The notes beneath the pieces are model-generated. The model saw only the letters and a program-made list of their open reading frames with translations, had not been told where the DNA came from and searched no databases. The translations under genes were made by a program, and so were the position numbers. A stretch of DNA of 64,000 nucleotides, taken from assembly GCF_024586455.1 (NCBI RefSeq), contig NC_065921.1, positions 46,770,574 to 46,834,573 on the forward strand. Direction: 5' to 3'. Source of the DNA: Bactrocera neohumeralis (Eukaryota; Arthropoda; Insecta; Diptera; Tephritidae). Of this stretch, positions 11,225-20,742 are shown in pieces. Each line of letters starts with the position of its first letter. Position 1 is the stretch's first letter.

Positions 11225-11557
11225 TTAGGAACCCAGAAGTGCCAAAAATGTGTTGCCGATAATAACAATCATTAGGGCAAAGTAATAAGCTAAATACACA
11301 ATTTCGGTGTTGTAGAAGTTTAAACGAAAACCTAAAACAATTGCAATAAAAGATAATATCAAAAGGAGAGGCTCGCTGTTGATTCTTGATAGAAAGTCCC
11401 GAAATTTAAATAGCAAAAGCACTTTGCATGCAATAAAAAGTGAACGACTATTCTGCAATTTCTCCATATTCCATATAATTCTGTCACACTCTCTGAAACA
11501 ATCAACGCTTACCTCTTTTATGTGAAATAAGAATTCAGAGCAACCTTTGGTATTCAT
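11225..11557 (-). CDS. Hypothetical 110-residue hydrophobic ORF, possible exon
   Basis: A minus-strand frame of 110 residues that does not match any transposon protein in the window. The first half is polar and Cys-containing (VDCFRECDRIIWNMEKLQ); the second half has two likely membrane segments (EPLLLILSFIAIVLGF and YLAYYFALMIVIIGNTFLALL) separated by a short loop with RLNFYNTE. It ends in a normal stop codon. The composition would fit the end of a membrane protein such as a chemoreceptor, but I do not recognise the family. The ORF sits only 41 bp from a family A repeat and could be chance. Start codon uncertain. Confidence 0.25.
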   Translation of the reverse strand: MNTKGCSEFLFHIKEVSVDCFRECDRIIWNMEKLQNSRSLFIACKVLLLFKFRDFLSRINSEPLLLILSFIAIVLGFRLNFYNTEIVYLAYYFALMIVIIGNTFLALLGS

Positions 11558-11597
11558 AAGCCACTTACATCTATAACTACTTAGCCGCCTGTATTTT

Positions 11598-12636
11598 TAT
11601 ACTCTCGCAACAAAGTTGCTAAGGAGAGTATTATAGTTTTGTTCACATAACGGTTGTTTGTAAGTTCTAAAACTAAAAGAGTCAGATTTAGGGTTATATA
11701 TACCAAAGTGAACAGGGTGACGAGTATAGTTGAAATCCGGATGTCTGTCTGTCCGTCCGTCCGTCTGTCCGTCCGTCCGTCCGTGCAAGCTGTAACTTGA
11801 GTAAAAATTGAGACATCATGATGAAACTTGGTACACGTATTTCTTGGCTCCATAAGAAGGTTAAGTTCGAAGATGGACAAAATCAGCCTACTGCCACGCC
11901 CACAAAATGGCGGAAACCGTAAACTTAAAAACTGTCATAACTAAGCCATAAAAAAATATATTAAAGTGAACTTCGGCACAAAGGATCGCATTAGGGAGGG
12001 ACATATTTGGAAGTATTTTTTTTGGAAAAGTGGGCGTGGCCCGCCCCGTACTAAGTTTTTTGTACATATCTCGGAAACTAATAAAGCTATGTCAACCAAA
12101 CTCTATAGAGTCGTTTCCTTCAAGCATTTCCATATACAATTCAAAAATGGAAGAAATCGGATAATAACAACGCCCACCTCCCATATAAAGGTTATGTTGA
12201 AAATCACTAAAAGTGCGTTAGCCGACTAACAAAAAACGTCAGAAACATTATATTTTACGGAAGAAGTGGCAGAAGAAAGCTGCACCCATTCTTTTTTTAA
12301 AAATTGAAAATGGTCGTGGCGCCGCCCACTTATGGACCAAAAACCATATCTCAGGAACTACTTGACCGATTTCAATGAAATTCGGTACATAATATTTTCT
12401 TAACACCCTGATGACATGTACGAAATATGGGTGAAATCGGTTTACAACCACGCCTTCTTCCAATATAACGCTATTTTGAATTCCATCTGATGCCTTCTCT
12501 GTATAATACATACATTAGGAACCAATGATGATAGCGGAATAAAACTTTACACAAATACGGTATTTGAAAAAGATGTAAATGACGGATAATGAAATCTCGA
12601 TTATGACTTTATCATGCGAGAGTATAAAATGTTCAG
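11598..12636 (+). repeat. Family A terminal-hairpin repeat, long copy 2
   Basis: Same element as at 5911, in the same orientation. Ends are TATACTCTCGCA at 11598 and TGCGAGAGTATA finishing at 12626 (1029 bp). The 20-bp length difference from copy 1 is accounted for by a longer GTCC/GTCT tract near 11743-11785. The hairpin tail is cut short after AAATGTTCAG at about 12636, where GC-rich DNA begins, so a later insertion or rearrangement probably broke it there. Confidence 0.8.
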
Positions 12637-13380
12637 TCTTCGTGGGTGTTGAATTTGTGATGTTGTGGTATTTATGTGCGTGTATGTGCGTATGGTGTGT
12701 AATGAAGATGTGATGTGGGAGTGTAATACTGCGAGGGGGGTCTGAGACTCATTTAGCCATCCCGGCCGCCCTAGGCAACTGATTAGCCTAGGAGTCGCTG
12801 CAGCTGTTGCAGCTTTGCCACGACGCTGCAAAGACCCGTGGTTCGCCGTAGTTGGGGTCTAGGCTGTCGACGCCGAGGCGATATCCCTACCCTCTGATGC
12901 AATGCCCGCGTTACGGGTTGGTGACTGGTCGCGCGGCTGCGAGGTATAGGTGGCCGATCAATGTCGCGCATCGCGGTGCGAGGTAGCAGCGTGTGATGCG
13001 GGCTGTTGCATATTTGGCACAGCCCGCTGGACTCACATTCTTAAAGCCTATGCATCTGCGATAGGCAGTTTTGACAGTGCCCATGTGCCTGGGCAACTTG
13101 CTGTCGTTGAAACGGCCGCATCCCTCTTAATATCCCACAATAGTGTAGGCGATATGGGTGTCGACATATGGGGGGAATCTTATACGATGCTCGTCCGGGA
13201 TCCGTGAGGAACGGTGGCCTGTTGCAGGTGCGGTTGCCGGTGCTGTTGCAGTGCTATAGCTGGTGCGGTTACTGGTGCTGTTGCAACGGCAGCTCGGGGC
13301 GTTGGGGTAGGCCCGGTGCGTTGCATGCTGGTAGCCGACCGGACGGTTGGCGTGGCTAACACTGGCGTATCTACGTCCAT
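12637..13380 (-). pseudogene. GC-rich zinc-knuckle (gag-like) reading frame downstream of BEL pol
   Basis: This minus-strand frame starts at ATG 13380 (MDVDTPVLATPT), 40 bp after the integrase stop codon at 13421. An Ala/Pro/Thr/Gln-rich stretch follows to about 13180, and then, after a one-base frameshift, a zinc-knuckle series: YRLHYCGILRGM, QAHGHCQNCLSQ, an in-frame stop, and CQICNSPHHTLL (about 13150-12985). After that comes an Arg/Pro-rich tail (VGISPRRRQPRPQLRR). The Cys/His layout resembles the knuckle section of BEL/Pao gag. The block is much richer in G+C than its neighbours. It could be an extra ORF of this BEL element, or a separate gag-like element lying beside it. Broken in this copy. 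Confidence 0.55.
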
Positions 13381-13420
13381 GGTGATCTGTATAAAGGAGA
13401 TGGTTAATTATACATATCTG

Positions 13421-14475
13421 TCATATAAGTTGATATGAGCAATCGCACAGATTTACGAGCGGTCTGGTTATCGTTCCGTTTTGCGTACTGAGATCAACGA
13501 CTCGTATGTGGCCGTCGGAGCCGTAATGTAGCTTTTCTATGCGGCCAAGCCGCCATTCGGTAGGGGGAAGACAATCATCATGGATGCGGGCGCAATCTCC
13601 AAGTTTTGGCGCTTGTTCAGAAGTCTTCCAACGATATCTTTTGTGGAGATCCTTTATGTACTCGTCCTTCCATCGGCGGCTGAAATCATGATGGAGAATT
13701 CTAATTCTTTCCCATCGATTTAATAGGGATAGCGACTCCACACCTGGTTCAGGAATGGCCAGGATGACTGCTGCTTTTAGAAAATGCCCTGGAGTTAAGG
13801 CGGTGAAATCTGAGGGGTCTTGCGATAGTACTATGAGTGGCCGTGTATTGAGAACGGCTTCAATTCGATTTAGTAACGTCGTGAACTCTTCGTAATTGAA
13901 TTTATAATTTCCAGCTACCCGTTTGAAATGGTATTTTAAGCTTTTTATAGCATATTCCCATAAACCGCCCATAAGAGGAACGCTTGGGGGTATAAATTAC
14001 CAATTGATACCTTGAGGGGCGTACTTTTGTGCGATGTCGGGTGATAATTGTTTCAGGAAATCCGCAAACTGATTTTCTGTGGCTCGTTGAGCTCCAATGA
14101 AGGTTCTGCCATTATCGCTCATGATTTTTGATGGGTAGCCACGTCGAGCGACGAAGCGAGCAAATCCCGCGAGAAAAGCCTTCGTCGTCAGATAACTACA
14201 TAGCTCAAGATGTACTGCCTTTGTCGTGAAACGTACAAAGACAGCCACATAGCCTTTCATGATTGTGGGATGCCTTAACATGGACGCCTTTACTTAGAAA
14301 TTCCCAGCAAAACCAACACCTGTTGGGATGAAAGGCAGAGCGAAATTGCAGCGTTTAGGTGGAAGTGCTGCCATAATCTGCGTTCGCATGTTTTGTTTGT
14401 GCATAGTGCAAATCCTGCACGTAAAGATGCACTTCTTGATTTGCGGTTTAAGGGGCTATACCAGTGTGACACTTT
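13421..14475 (-). pseudogene. BEL/Pao integrase core and C-terminal domain
   Basis: This part inserts reverse-transcribed copies into the host genome. From right to left it shows the second half of the zinc-binding domain (KKCIFTCRIC, about 14440), a core region with TTKAVHLELCSYLTTKAF and then ARRGYPSKIMSDNGRTFIGA (second catalytic Asp in SDNG), and a long C-terminal domain (13972-13421) with LLNRIEAVLNTRPL, ALTPGHFL, WKDEYIKDLHKRYRW and LGRIEKLHYGSDGHIRVVDL, typical of BEL/Pao. At least two frame changes (near 14285 and 13990) break it, and a stretch around the third catalytic residue is disrupted at 13972-13997. Confidence 0.85.
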
Positions 14476-14920
14476 TTTTTTTGCTTTTTCGGTAGTTTAT
14501 ATATTAGAAAATATCCTGTGAAATCGGCAAGGTCGTATCTTGAATAGTTTCTGAATAGCAGCGTTCTAAACAGCGACCGCTCTGAGTTGCAAACATATAT
14601 AAGTGAAACTTTACACGCGTTTTTCTCGAAACGACATTTTTCAAAATTGCTGACATCATAACTCAACGAGAAATTTACCGATCGACTTCAAATTGAAACT
14701 GGGTATAGTTGAATACATTTGCTATGCAATGGACTACGATCTTTTTGATTGGTTGAAAATTGTGAATTTGGTATTGAAAAACGACCATTTTTTTTCGTAA
14801 AAAAACGATTTTTTTTTTCAAAATTACGCCATTTTCTTAATTTTTTGATATTTTTCAAAGATCGTACATCATTGTATAGAAAATATATTTAAGTTTAATA
14901 AACATTTTGAATTGTTTTAT
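14476..14920. other. AT-rich insertion within the BEL integrase
   Basis: On both sides the integrase reads well: LFLNYIHI ends near 14925 and KPQIKKCIFTC starts near 14450. Between them lies about 445 bp of unrelated AT-rich DNA with TTTTTCTCGAAACGACATTT and long T runs. It replaces roughly the middle of the zinc-binding domain. It is likely an inserted non-coding mobile element; I could not define terminal repeats or a target duplication. Boundaries are approximate. Confidence 0.5.
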
Positions 14921-15390
14921 GTAGCATTAAGATGCGGATGTAATTGAGGAATAATGTGACAAACGGTGACTTCTCTGGAATTATTATGGGGTGTCGTTCA
15001 TTGAAGTTAGGCTCGAATTAGCAAGCCGACCATTGGCACGAAGCAGACCTTTCGTGTCCAGAAATGGGTTTAGAACTAAGAGTAAGCTCTTTTTATCAAT
15101 CAGCTTCGATTCTCTTAGTAGTGATATATCGCGGCTGAAGTAGCGCGCTTGTGTATATGCGATTAATGCGACCTTTGCCTTTTGTAACTCTAGGTGCGTC
15201 ACTGTATTGCATGGGAAATCATGTGATCCTTTGACTTTGCTTTTGAGTCGCTGGATAAATTTGAATATGTAAGCAACTACTCTGGGAGCTCTTGGAAACG
15301 ATGAATATCGTTCGAGGATGTCAGCATCATCCAATAATGTATGAAAGGTGGTGATTTTTCGACCTTCTGGGGCGATAATGTTGCGCATGG
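14921..15390 (-). pseudogene. BEL/Pao linker and integrase N-terminal segment
   Basis: On the minus strand this reads ILERYSSFPRAPRVVAYIFKF, QKAKVALIAYTQARYFSRDI, PFLDTKGLLRANGRLANSSL, and in a shifted frame PEKSPFVTLFLNYIHI. It is the usual connection between RNase H and the integrase HHCC domain in BEL/Pao polyproteins. A frameshift lies near 14990, and the block stops where the AT-rich insertion begins. Confidence 0.75.
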
Positions 15391-15399
15391 GGGATTGTG

Positions 15400-16800
15400 G
15401 CTAAGAATCAGGAGATTCTATCAACCATCGGGGGCCATTCCACCAGAATGTGGTGGTGGCAAGGTGCAGTGGCTTGCACCCTCTTGTACTTAGATCGACA
15501 GGATTTTTAGCACTTTCTACGTGACGCCAAGTGGCTGATCCCACTAGGTCAAGCATTTGAGACGTTCGGTTAGAAATATGTATATGTCTTCCAACGCTAG
15601 TAAAATTTCGGAATCGGACCACATATATAGTTTGCATTTTGTTATGTTTAAATGCATTTGCACCATGGCTACTAATTTGGAAAGTAGTAGTGAGCCACAT
15701 AACCCAAGTCGTGGGAGACTTATTGTTTTTAAAGGTGCCACCTTTGCTTTTGCGACTAATAAGTGGCTTGTGGTCGTGGTGTCGCTTTGCGTGCGCACAT
15801 AGATAGTAGCGGAGTATGCCTTTTCAGAGGCGTCACAGAAACCATGTAATTCGACTTTATGATCGGGGGAGTAATTTACCCATCGCGGAATTTGTATCTG
15901 AGAAATATTATTTAGATTGTTTGCGAACTGGGGCCATTTTTCTAAGCGAAGAGGTTTCGCTTGTTCGTCCCAGTCGGTTCCATCTAGCCATAATTCTCGT
16001 ATTAAGCTTTTCGCTTGTATCATAATTGGCCAAAGCCATCCTGTGGGGTCGAAAAGTTTTGCCACCGAGGATAAAATCTGTCTATTTGTTATGGCTGATA
16101 ATGCAGATATGGACTCAGTCGTGTATGAGAACTGGTCCGATATCTCACTTCATTGGATGCCTAGAGTTTTTGTTGTACTTTCCTTTTCGAACATAAGGAA
16201 ATTAGTGTCCAACAAATTTTCGTTTGGAATATTTTTGAGAATATCTGGGTGATTTGCCGTAATATTTTTCAATGGAAACCCTGCGGATTTGAGGGCTCTT
16301 ATTACCTGTGATAAGGCCTCGTATGCTTGTGGAAGAGTGTGACTTACAGACAGAATATCGTCTACATACGTTTTTGTTGTCTGCCTATTCGTGGAGTGTC
16401 CGAATGGCTAGATATGGTACACAGTTAACGCCAAATGTAACTGTTTTTTATTTGAAGTCGCGTAAAGGACTGGTGGGGGATCTTCGGAACATAATGCGTT
16501 GAAAATCTGGGTCGTCTTTATGTACGACTATTTGCCGATACATTTTTTTAACGTCAACTAGTGGTTTTCGAACCATTAAAGACAACACTTACTTTTGTTG
16601 TTTTTTGTCTGGCTTTACTACTGCGTGATGTGGCAGGTAAAAGGAGTAGTATTTGCCGTTGACGATTTTCTCACCTGGGTTTACTTCCTCCATATGATCT
16701 AAATGGAGGTATTCTTCTAACACACTATCATACAATGACTTGAGTTCATCTTTTTTAAGTAGGTTTCTTTCCATACTTAGAAACTGCTGTATTGCAGAGG
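15400..16800 (-). pseudogene. BEL/Pao reverse transcriptase and RNase H
   Basis: This part copies element RNA into DNA. The N-terminal part reads FYLPHHAVVKPD (about 16640). After a frame change comes the polymerase active site TYVDDILSVS at about 16345-16365, with the two Asp of YVDD kept. Next come [33 protein letters not shown] (16065 onward), [16 protein letters not shown] (first RNase H Asp), [13 protein letters not shown] and MWSDSEIL. The order and wording are those of the Pao family (peptidase A17-type polyproteins). There are several frameshifts and stops, for example just before SEISDQFS near 16150 and after QTKH further left, so this copy is inactive. Confidence 0.85.
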
Positions 16801-17149
16801 TGTGAGAGTGACCTAAGGCGAGTGGGTTAGGAAATTGTTGAGACTACCACGTCTTACGACGTACCGACCATTTTCTGATCTAATAGTTGTTGGCTTTGTA
16901 AAAGTCCTCACAATACTGATCTTCGGGGGTTGTGACTGATATGGGGGAAAGTTCTTCTAATTCCCAAAATTTTTTCAATTGTGAATTGAGGTACTCGTTT
17001 CAGACTTCCTCAACTTGAGTTGTCATTGTTGTGACTGGTTCCGCAACTAGTCCACTTAAGACTCATCCGAAAATGGTATTTTGCGCTAGAAGTGTATTTG
17101 TGATTTTCTCAATACCTTCGAGTATTATCTGGCCAGTTTTGTTGGCAAC

Positions 17150-17330
17150 TGTAGCCTGTTTTGTGCTCTAGACGCTATAAATGATCGTTGTGATCCTTGG
17201 TCTATTTAGACTCTGAGTTTAAACAGTTCTCCTCGGTGTTCGATGGAGACAACTGCTTTGGGTAATAGTAGCCTACTGTGATTTTCGCTATGTAGCGTTT
17301 GGATTTTTAACGCCTTTGAGCAGCATGGTG
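17150..17330 (-). pseudogene. BEL/Pao aspartic protease active-site region
   Basis: The minus strand reads LLPKAVVSIEHRGELFKLRV, a stop, then IDQGSQRSFIA at 17205-17180. The D-x-G pattern within IDQGSQ is the catalytic signature of the A17-type protease between gag and RT in BEL/Pao elements. The stop directly before the Asp shows decay. Confidence 0.7.
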
Positions 17331-17399
17331 CTTCTTGGCAGTTTTCAGAATTTGTTGTTGCAACTAAACCCGTTGCGCTGTGTGGGGGGAGCTGGAATA

Positions 17400-18590
17400 A
17401 TTTGTTATTTGTAACATGGAATGATGGCTTTTATGGCAGTAAACGCAATTAAATTTGCTTTCGCAATCTTTAAGCGCATGCGCATGTGACAGTCGGTACA
17501 TAATTTTTTCGTTCTTACGAAATTTTCGCACGATTTGAGCTTCTGACCTCCTCTACAAAGTTCGCAAGACGTTTGTTTATATTGTTGGGATGTGAACGAT
17601 TGATTCTTAAAAAGCTTCTATTTAAATTGTTGTGGCTACTTGCTTCGGGCCTATTGAAGCTTCTTTGAGGTCGTTTTGAACGTTTTTCGTTCTAACTAGT
17701 TTTTTATCTACCCTTTCTGCAATTTCATATTGGGTAGTAAGAAATTTTTTCATTTACTGCCACGTTGGGGACTTTCTTCGCGATGAGAGCGATTGCTCCC
17801 ACAAAAGAAACGATTTTTCTGGTAATGCAGCTGTGCATATATTTACCAGAATGGGGTCCCAATTATCTGTGGGAATATTCTGTACCGATAAAACCGACAA
17901 ACAATTTGAAACAGTAGATTGAAGCTTTATGAATTCTTCACTTGTTTCTTTATGAATTTTTGTAAATTCATTAATATCGTCACTTGTTTATCGACCAATA
18001 TTCTCTCGTTTTCATAACGTGCTTTTATAGCTTCCCAAGCAAAATTGAAATTTTCGTCATTGAGAGCGAACTGTTTGACTATTACGCCTGCTTGACCTTT
18101 GGTTTTGTATCTGAGGTGATACAATTTCTGCGCTTGTGATAATTTAGGTTGGTATGTGTACCAGCTGTAAACATGTCCCGGAAGGTCGGCCACTGTTCAT
18201 AACCACAATGAAATATATCTGTGTCGCATACTGGCACTTTAAGTTGAATGCCTGAACTTGCCTCTTGGGCTTGTCTTTGTGGCAGCTCTACTCTCGGTTG
18301 TGGAGTTGGTGCAATTGATTTGATTCGTTTTAGTGGATCAGAGATCATGGCTTTTGTTTCTTCGAATTGGTCTAAGCAATTTTCGTATATTAAGCAAGCC
18401 GACGATTTAAAATTTTCTGGTAAATCTGAGTCGTCAGATTCTACGATTGCATCATATGCCGCTTGGAGACGTGTCCAGAAGTTGTCAAGATTTTTTTTTT
18501 TATCTCTACAGAATTATCTTGAATCGGTGAAGATGAGAATCGAGTGCAGTATCGAATTAGACTGTCACTCTCGGAAATAAATTTGGTGTA
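17400..18590 (-). pseudogene. BEL/Pao gag (DUF1759-type) with zinc knuckles
   Basis: This is the structural protein gene. After a start region near 18590 and a frameshift in a T/A homopolymer (18487-18500), the minus strand reads FWTRLQAAYDAIVESDDSDL and LIYENCLDQFEETKAMI, then VPVCDTDIFHCGYEQWPTFRDMF (about 18230), and after a frame change LYHLRYKTKGQAGVIVKQF and FNFAWEAIKARYENERILVDKQ. These are the gag domain known as DUF1759. A zinc-knuckle set follows near 17590-17430 (SCELCRGGQKLKSCENF, CTDCHMR, DCESKFNCVYCHKSHHSML). Inactive because of frameshifts. Confidence 0.8.
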
Positions 18591-18599
18591 TGAAATATC

Positions 18600-19003
18600 T
18601 TTCACCCTTTTTTGTTTTGTAGCACCTTGCTTTTAACGTGTAGCTTCTGCAGGTGTACACGGACTTCTTTCGTCTGAAATCATTTTTGGAACTTTTAGCA
18701 ACTGAGTTGTTTAAGATTCCTTTGAGTCTGAGCTCTTTTAAAAGATGTATAGAATAAATCAAAACGTCTCAGTGATAATTAGACCTGTAGGTGTTTAGAA
18801 ATAGTTTCGTATATAAAATGTTGAATAGAATACCCCGATTATGTATTTATATGTTTAGACGAGAACTCTTTTAAGTAAATAAGAGTTTTGAACGAGCTTG
18901 ATATGTCAAGGAGATTTACGTATTTGATAGTAGGTGTAATCGCGAACTCTTTTAAGTTAATAGGAGCTTTGAACGAAAAAAAAAATCAAAATTTTCGTAT
19001 ATA
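18600..19003. other. Probable 5' noncoding part of the BEL element; two hairpin-like repeat units
   Basis: AT-rich DNA upstream of gag. It contains two copies of a unit like GAACTCTTTTAAGTAAATAAGAG (18852-18890 and 18941-18975), each an imperfect dyad. A third copy lies beyond the mariner at 19781-19820. This suggests the mariner landed inside this region. LTR borders could not be set. Confidence 0.4.
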
Positions 19004-19778
19004 TCCAAAGTCTGTCGCAAAAGAAAAGGGCTTAACAACAAAAAATTTATATTTTTCAAAAATTATATTTTTTATTCAAAGAAGTTTCCTTGTGCTTCGA
19101 TACAGCGTTTAGCCCGGTCAATTAGCATTTCAAATGAGTGTTTAAGGTAATTTTTCGGAATGCTCTTGAGAATATCGGTCGTCGCCTTTTGGATAGCTGA
19201 AATGCCCTGAAACCAATGTCCTTTCATGGGCAAGTGAAGTTTTTCAAATACGAGCGCGACGAATGCGTGATAAAAGACGCTTCCTAACACCAAGGTAAAA
19301 CACAGCATTAATCGTTTGGCCAGGTGGGACGAACTCTCGGTATACAATACCCTCGGAATCGTAAAAACAAATCAGCATTGTCTTTATTTTTGACTTCTGA
19401 AGACGACCGACTTCTGATCGTCACAGAGGTCCTCACGACCTTCTTGGAATCGCTTAAACCACTCATGCACATTACTACGGGATAGGCACTGATCACCATA
19501 AACTTTTTTCATCATTTGAAATGTTTCAGTAAACGTTTTCCCAAGCTTAAAACAAAATTTAATATTTGCTCTTTGTTCAAAATGCATTTTACGACCGATG
19601 ACCAAAAGCTGCTGTCACTTTTTGATCGATAACATCGATTGTAGTTATGCAATTGTCTTAAAATTTTTACGAAATGTCAACAAGAGATCAAACTTTTTAT
19701 TTCATATACCCACCAATAGGTGGCGCCACCAGAAACAGTTATATTTGAAAACTTCTGTTTCTTTTGCGACAGACCTTG
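19004..19778 (-). mobile_element. Mariner element, internally deleted, with terminal inverted repeats
   Basis: The ends are CAAAGTCTGTCGCAAAAGAAA (from 19006) and, inverted, CAAGGTCTGTCGCAAAAGAAA (ending 19778), with one mismatch. The right end is followed by TA, the mariner target dinucleotide, and the left flank also carries TA at 19002-19003. About 775 bp long, against roughly 1.3 kb for a full mariner, so the middle is gone. The transposase pieces are described separately. Confidence 0.85.
19072..19605 (-). pseudogene. Mariner transposase fragments
   Basis: The N-terminal part (19587-19384) reads HFEQRANIKFCFKLGKTFTE and MMKKVYGDQCLSRSNVHEWF, then FKRFQEGREDLCDDQ, which is the paired helix-turn-helix DNA-binding region. 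The C-terminal part (19347-19072) reads VFEKLHLPMKGHWFQGI and HSFEMLIDRAKRCIEAQGNFFE. The central catalytic section with the first two Asp residues is absent or unreadable, so no active enzyme is possible. The start is taken as the Met before HFEQRA at about 19587. Confidence 0.85.
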
Positions 19779-19888
19779 TATGTTTAGACGTGAACTGTTT
19801 TAAGTAAATAAGAGTTTTTCAAATCAAATAAAAGATTACACGTATATAGGATATCGATTAAATCTGATTTACGCTTTGGTTGGTTACA

Positions 19889-19960
19889 CAATCCTGCTTG
19901 TTTTTGTTGATCAAAAGCCAAGTGGTATTGCGGAATATATGTCAATGTCGACTTTGAAGC
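19889..19960. repeat. Hairpin cassette 1
   Basis: ACAATCCTGCTTG ... CCAAGTGGTATTGC: the two halves pair (CAAT with ATTG, CC with GG, CTTG with CAAG). It is followed by GCGGAATATATGTCAATGTCGACTTTGAA. Related to cassettes at 20271 and 20743. Confidence 0.6.
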
Positions 19961-20270
19961 AATGTGCGTATCTACATATGTGACAATACACTTATGTACA
20001 AATATTTAGTATGTTATAAAAAACTTCTTATGTTATATTTAAGTTGTACCCGATGTCGTTATATATATGTATATGCCGGTATATATTTCGGCGAATTTTA
20101 TATATGTATATGTATATGAATATTTTATTTTTTATATATATTTTGTGTCCGTAATTCTTATAGGATATACCTATAAGCGGATCTTTTGTGATTGTCTTAT
20201 GTGCTAATGAGAGCTCGTTTAGAGATCACTGCAGTTTGTTGATACAAATATGTATATATGTTTTTTATAT

Positions 20271-20345
20271 GCAATCCTGCTTGTTTTTGTCGGTCAAAGA
20301 ACAAGGGGTATTGCGGGATATTTGCCAATGTGGACTTTGAATTCT
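20271..20345. repeat. Hairpin cassette 2
   Basis: GCAATCCTGCTTGTT ... AACAAGGGGTATTGC forms the best stem of the three. The following words GCGGGATATTTGCCAATGTGGACTTTGAA match those after cassette 1. Confidence 0.6.
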
Positions 20346-20742
20346 ATTTATGTACATATATGTCGTAAGTATGGTGAATATTTGTATTAAACCGCGAAAT
20401 TGTTTTTCTTTTTGGTTTCGCCTTAGCAGTGATTTACACGCTACGTTAATATAGCATAGGCTAATCGTGTGTCGTATGCCCGTATGTATGAATATACGTT
20501 TTCGCAATATTTCTGCCGTGAGATCAATTTTTTTTTATCGCCTACACTTATGTTTACGGCTTTTGTATATGTATGTAAAATATATACATATATTATATAA
20601 TATGTATGTACGTGTATATATATAAATGCAAAAGGAATGCATGTTTGTATTTTATTCTTTATCTTTTCTCTTTCTTTTATTTTTATTTTTCGCTTTAGAG
20701 TGTAGCTTTGTGATAAATCTGCCTAAGCTTACGTGTGTTTAA

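Larger units (their letters stand above)
13421..18600 (-). mobile_element. BEL/Pao LTR retrotransposon, degenerate internal region
   Basis: A minus-strand element with the order gag (18590-17400), aspartic protease (about 17200), reverse transcriptase (16790-16100), RNase H (16065-15544) and integrase (15390-13421). Every domain is recognisable, but stops and frameshifts occur in all. No matching pair of long terminal repeats was found by eye on either side, so the true ends are unknown. A foreign AT-rich insertion sits inside the integrase zinc-binding part. Separate entries give the domains. Confidence 0.85.
18852..19820. repeat. Three dispersed copies of a TGTTTAGACG..AACTCTTTTAAGTAAATAAGAG unit
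   Basis: Copies are at 18852-18890, 18941-18975 (only the second half) and 19781-19820. The core AACTCTTTT-AAGTAA-ATAAGAGTT is an imperfect palindrome. The first and third copies share the leader TGTTTAGACG. The mariner at 19004-19778 separates copies two and three. Confidence 0.6.

Noticed and set aside
11490..11560. GTAAGC...TTTCAG on the minus strand as an intron in the membrane ORF
   Set aside because: The segment would be about 20 bp, too short for a fly intron, and the frame is open through it.
12637..13420. The GC-rich block as the 3' LTR of the BEL element
   Set aside because: No matching sequence exists on the gag side of the element, and the block contains a coding-type zinc-knuckle series.
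14455..14965. TGTGACA direct repeat at 14465 and 14955 as target duplication of the integrase insertion
   Set aside because: Integrase coding continues to about 14925, so the right-hand word lies inside coding sequence, not at the insertion edge.
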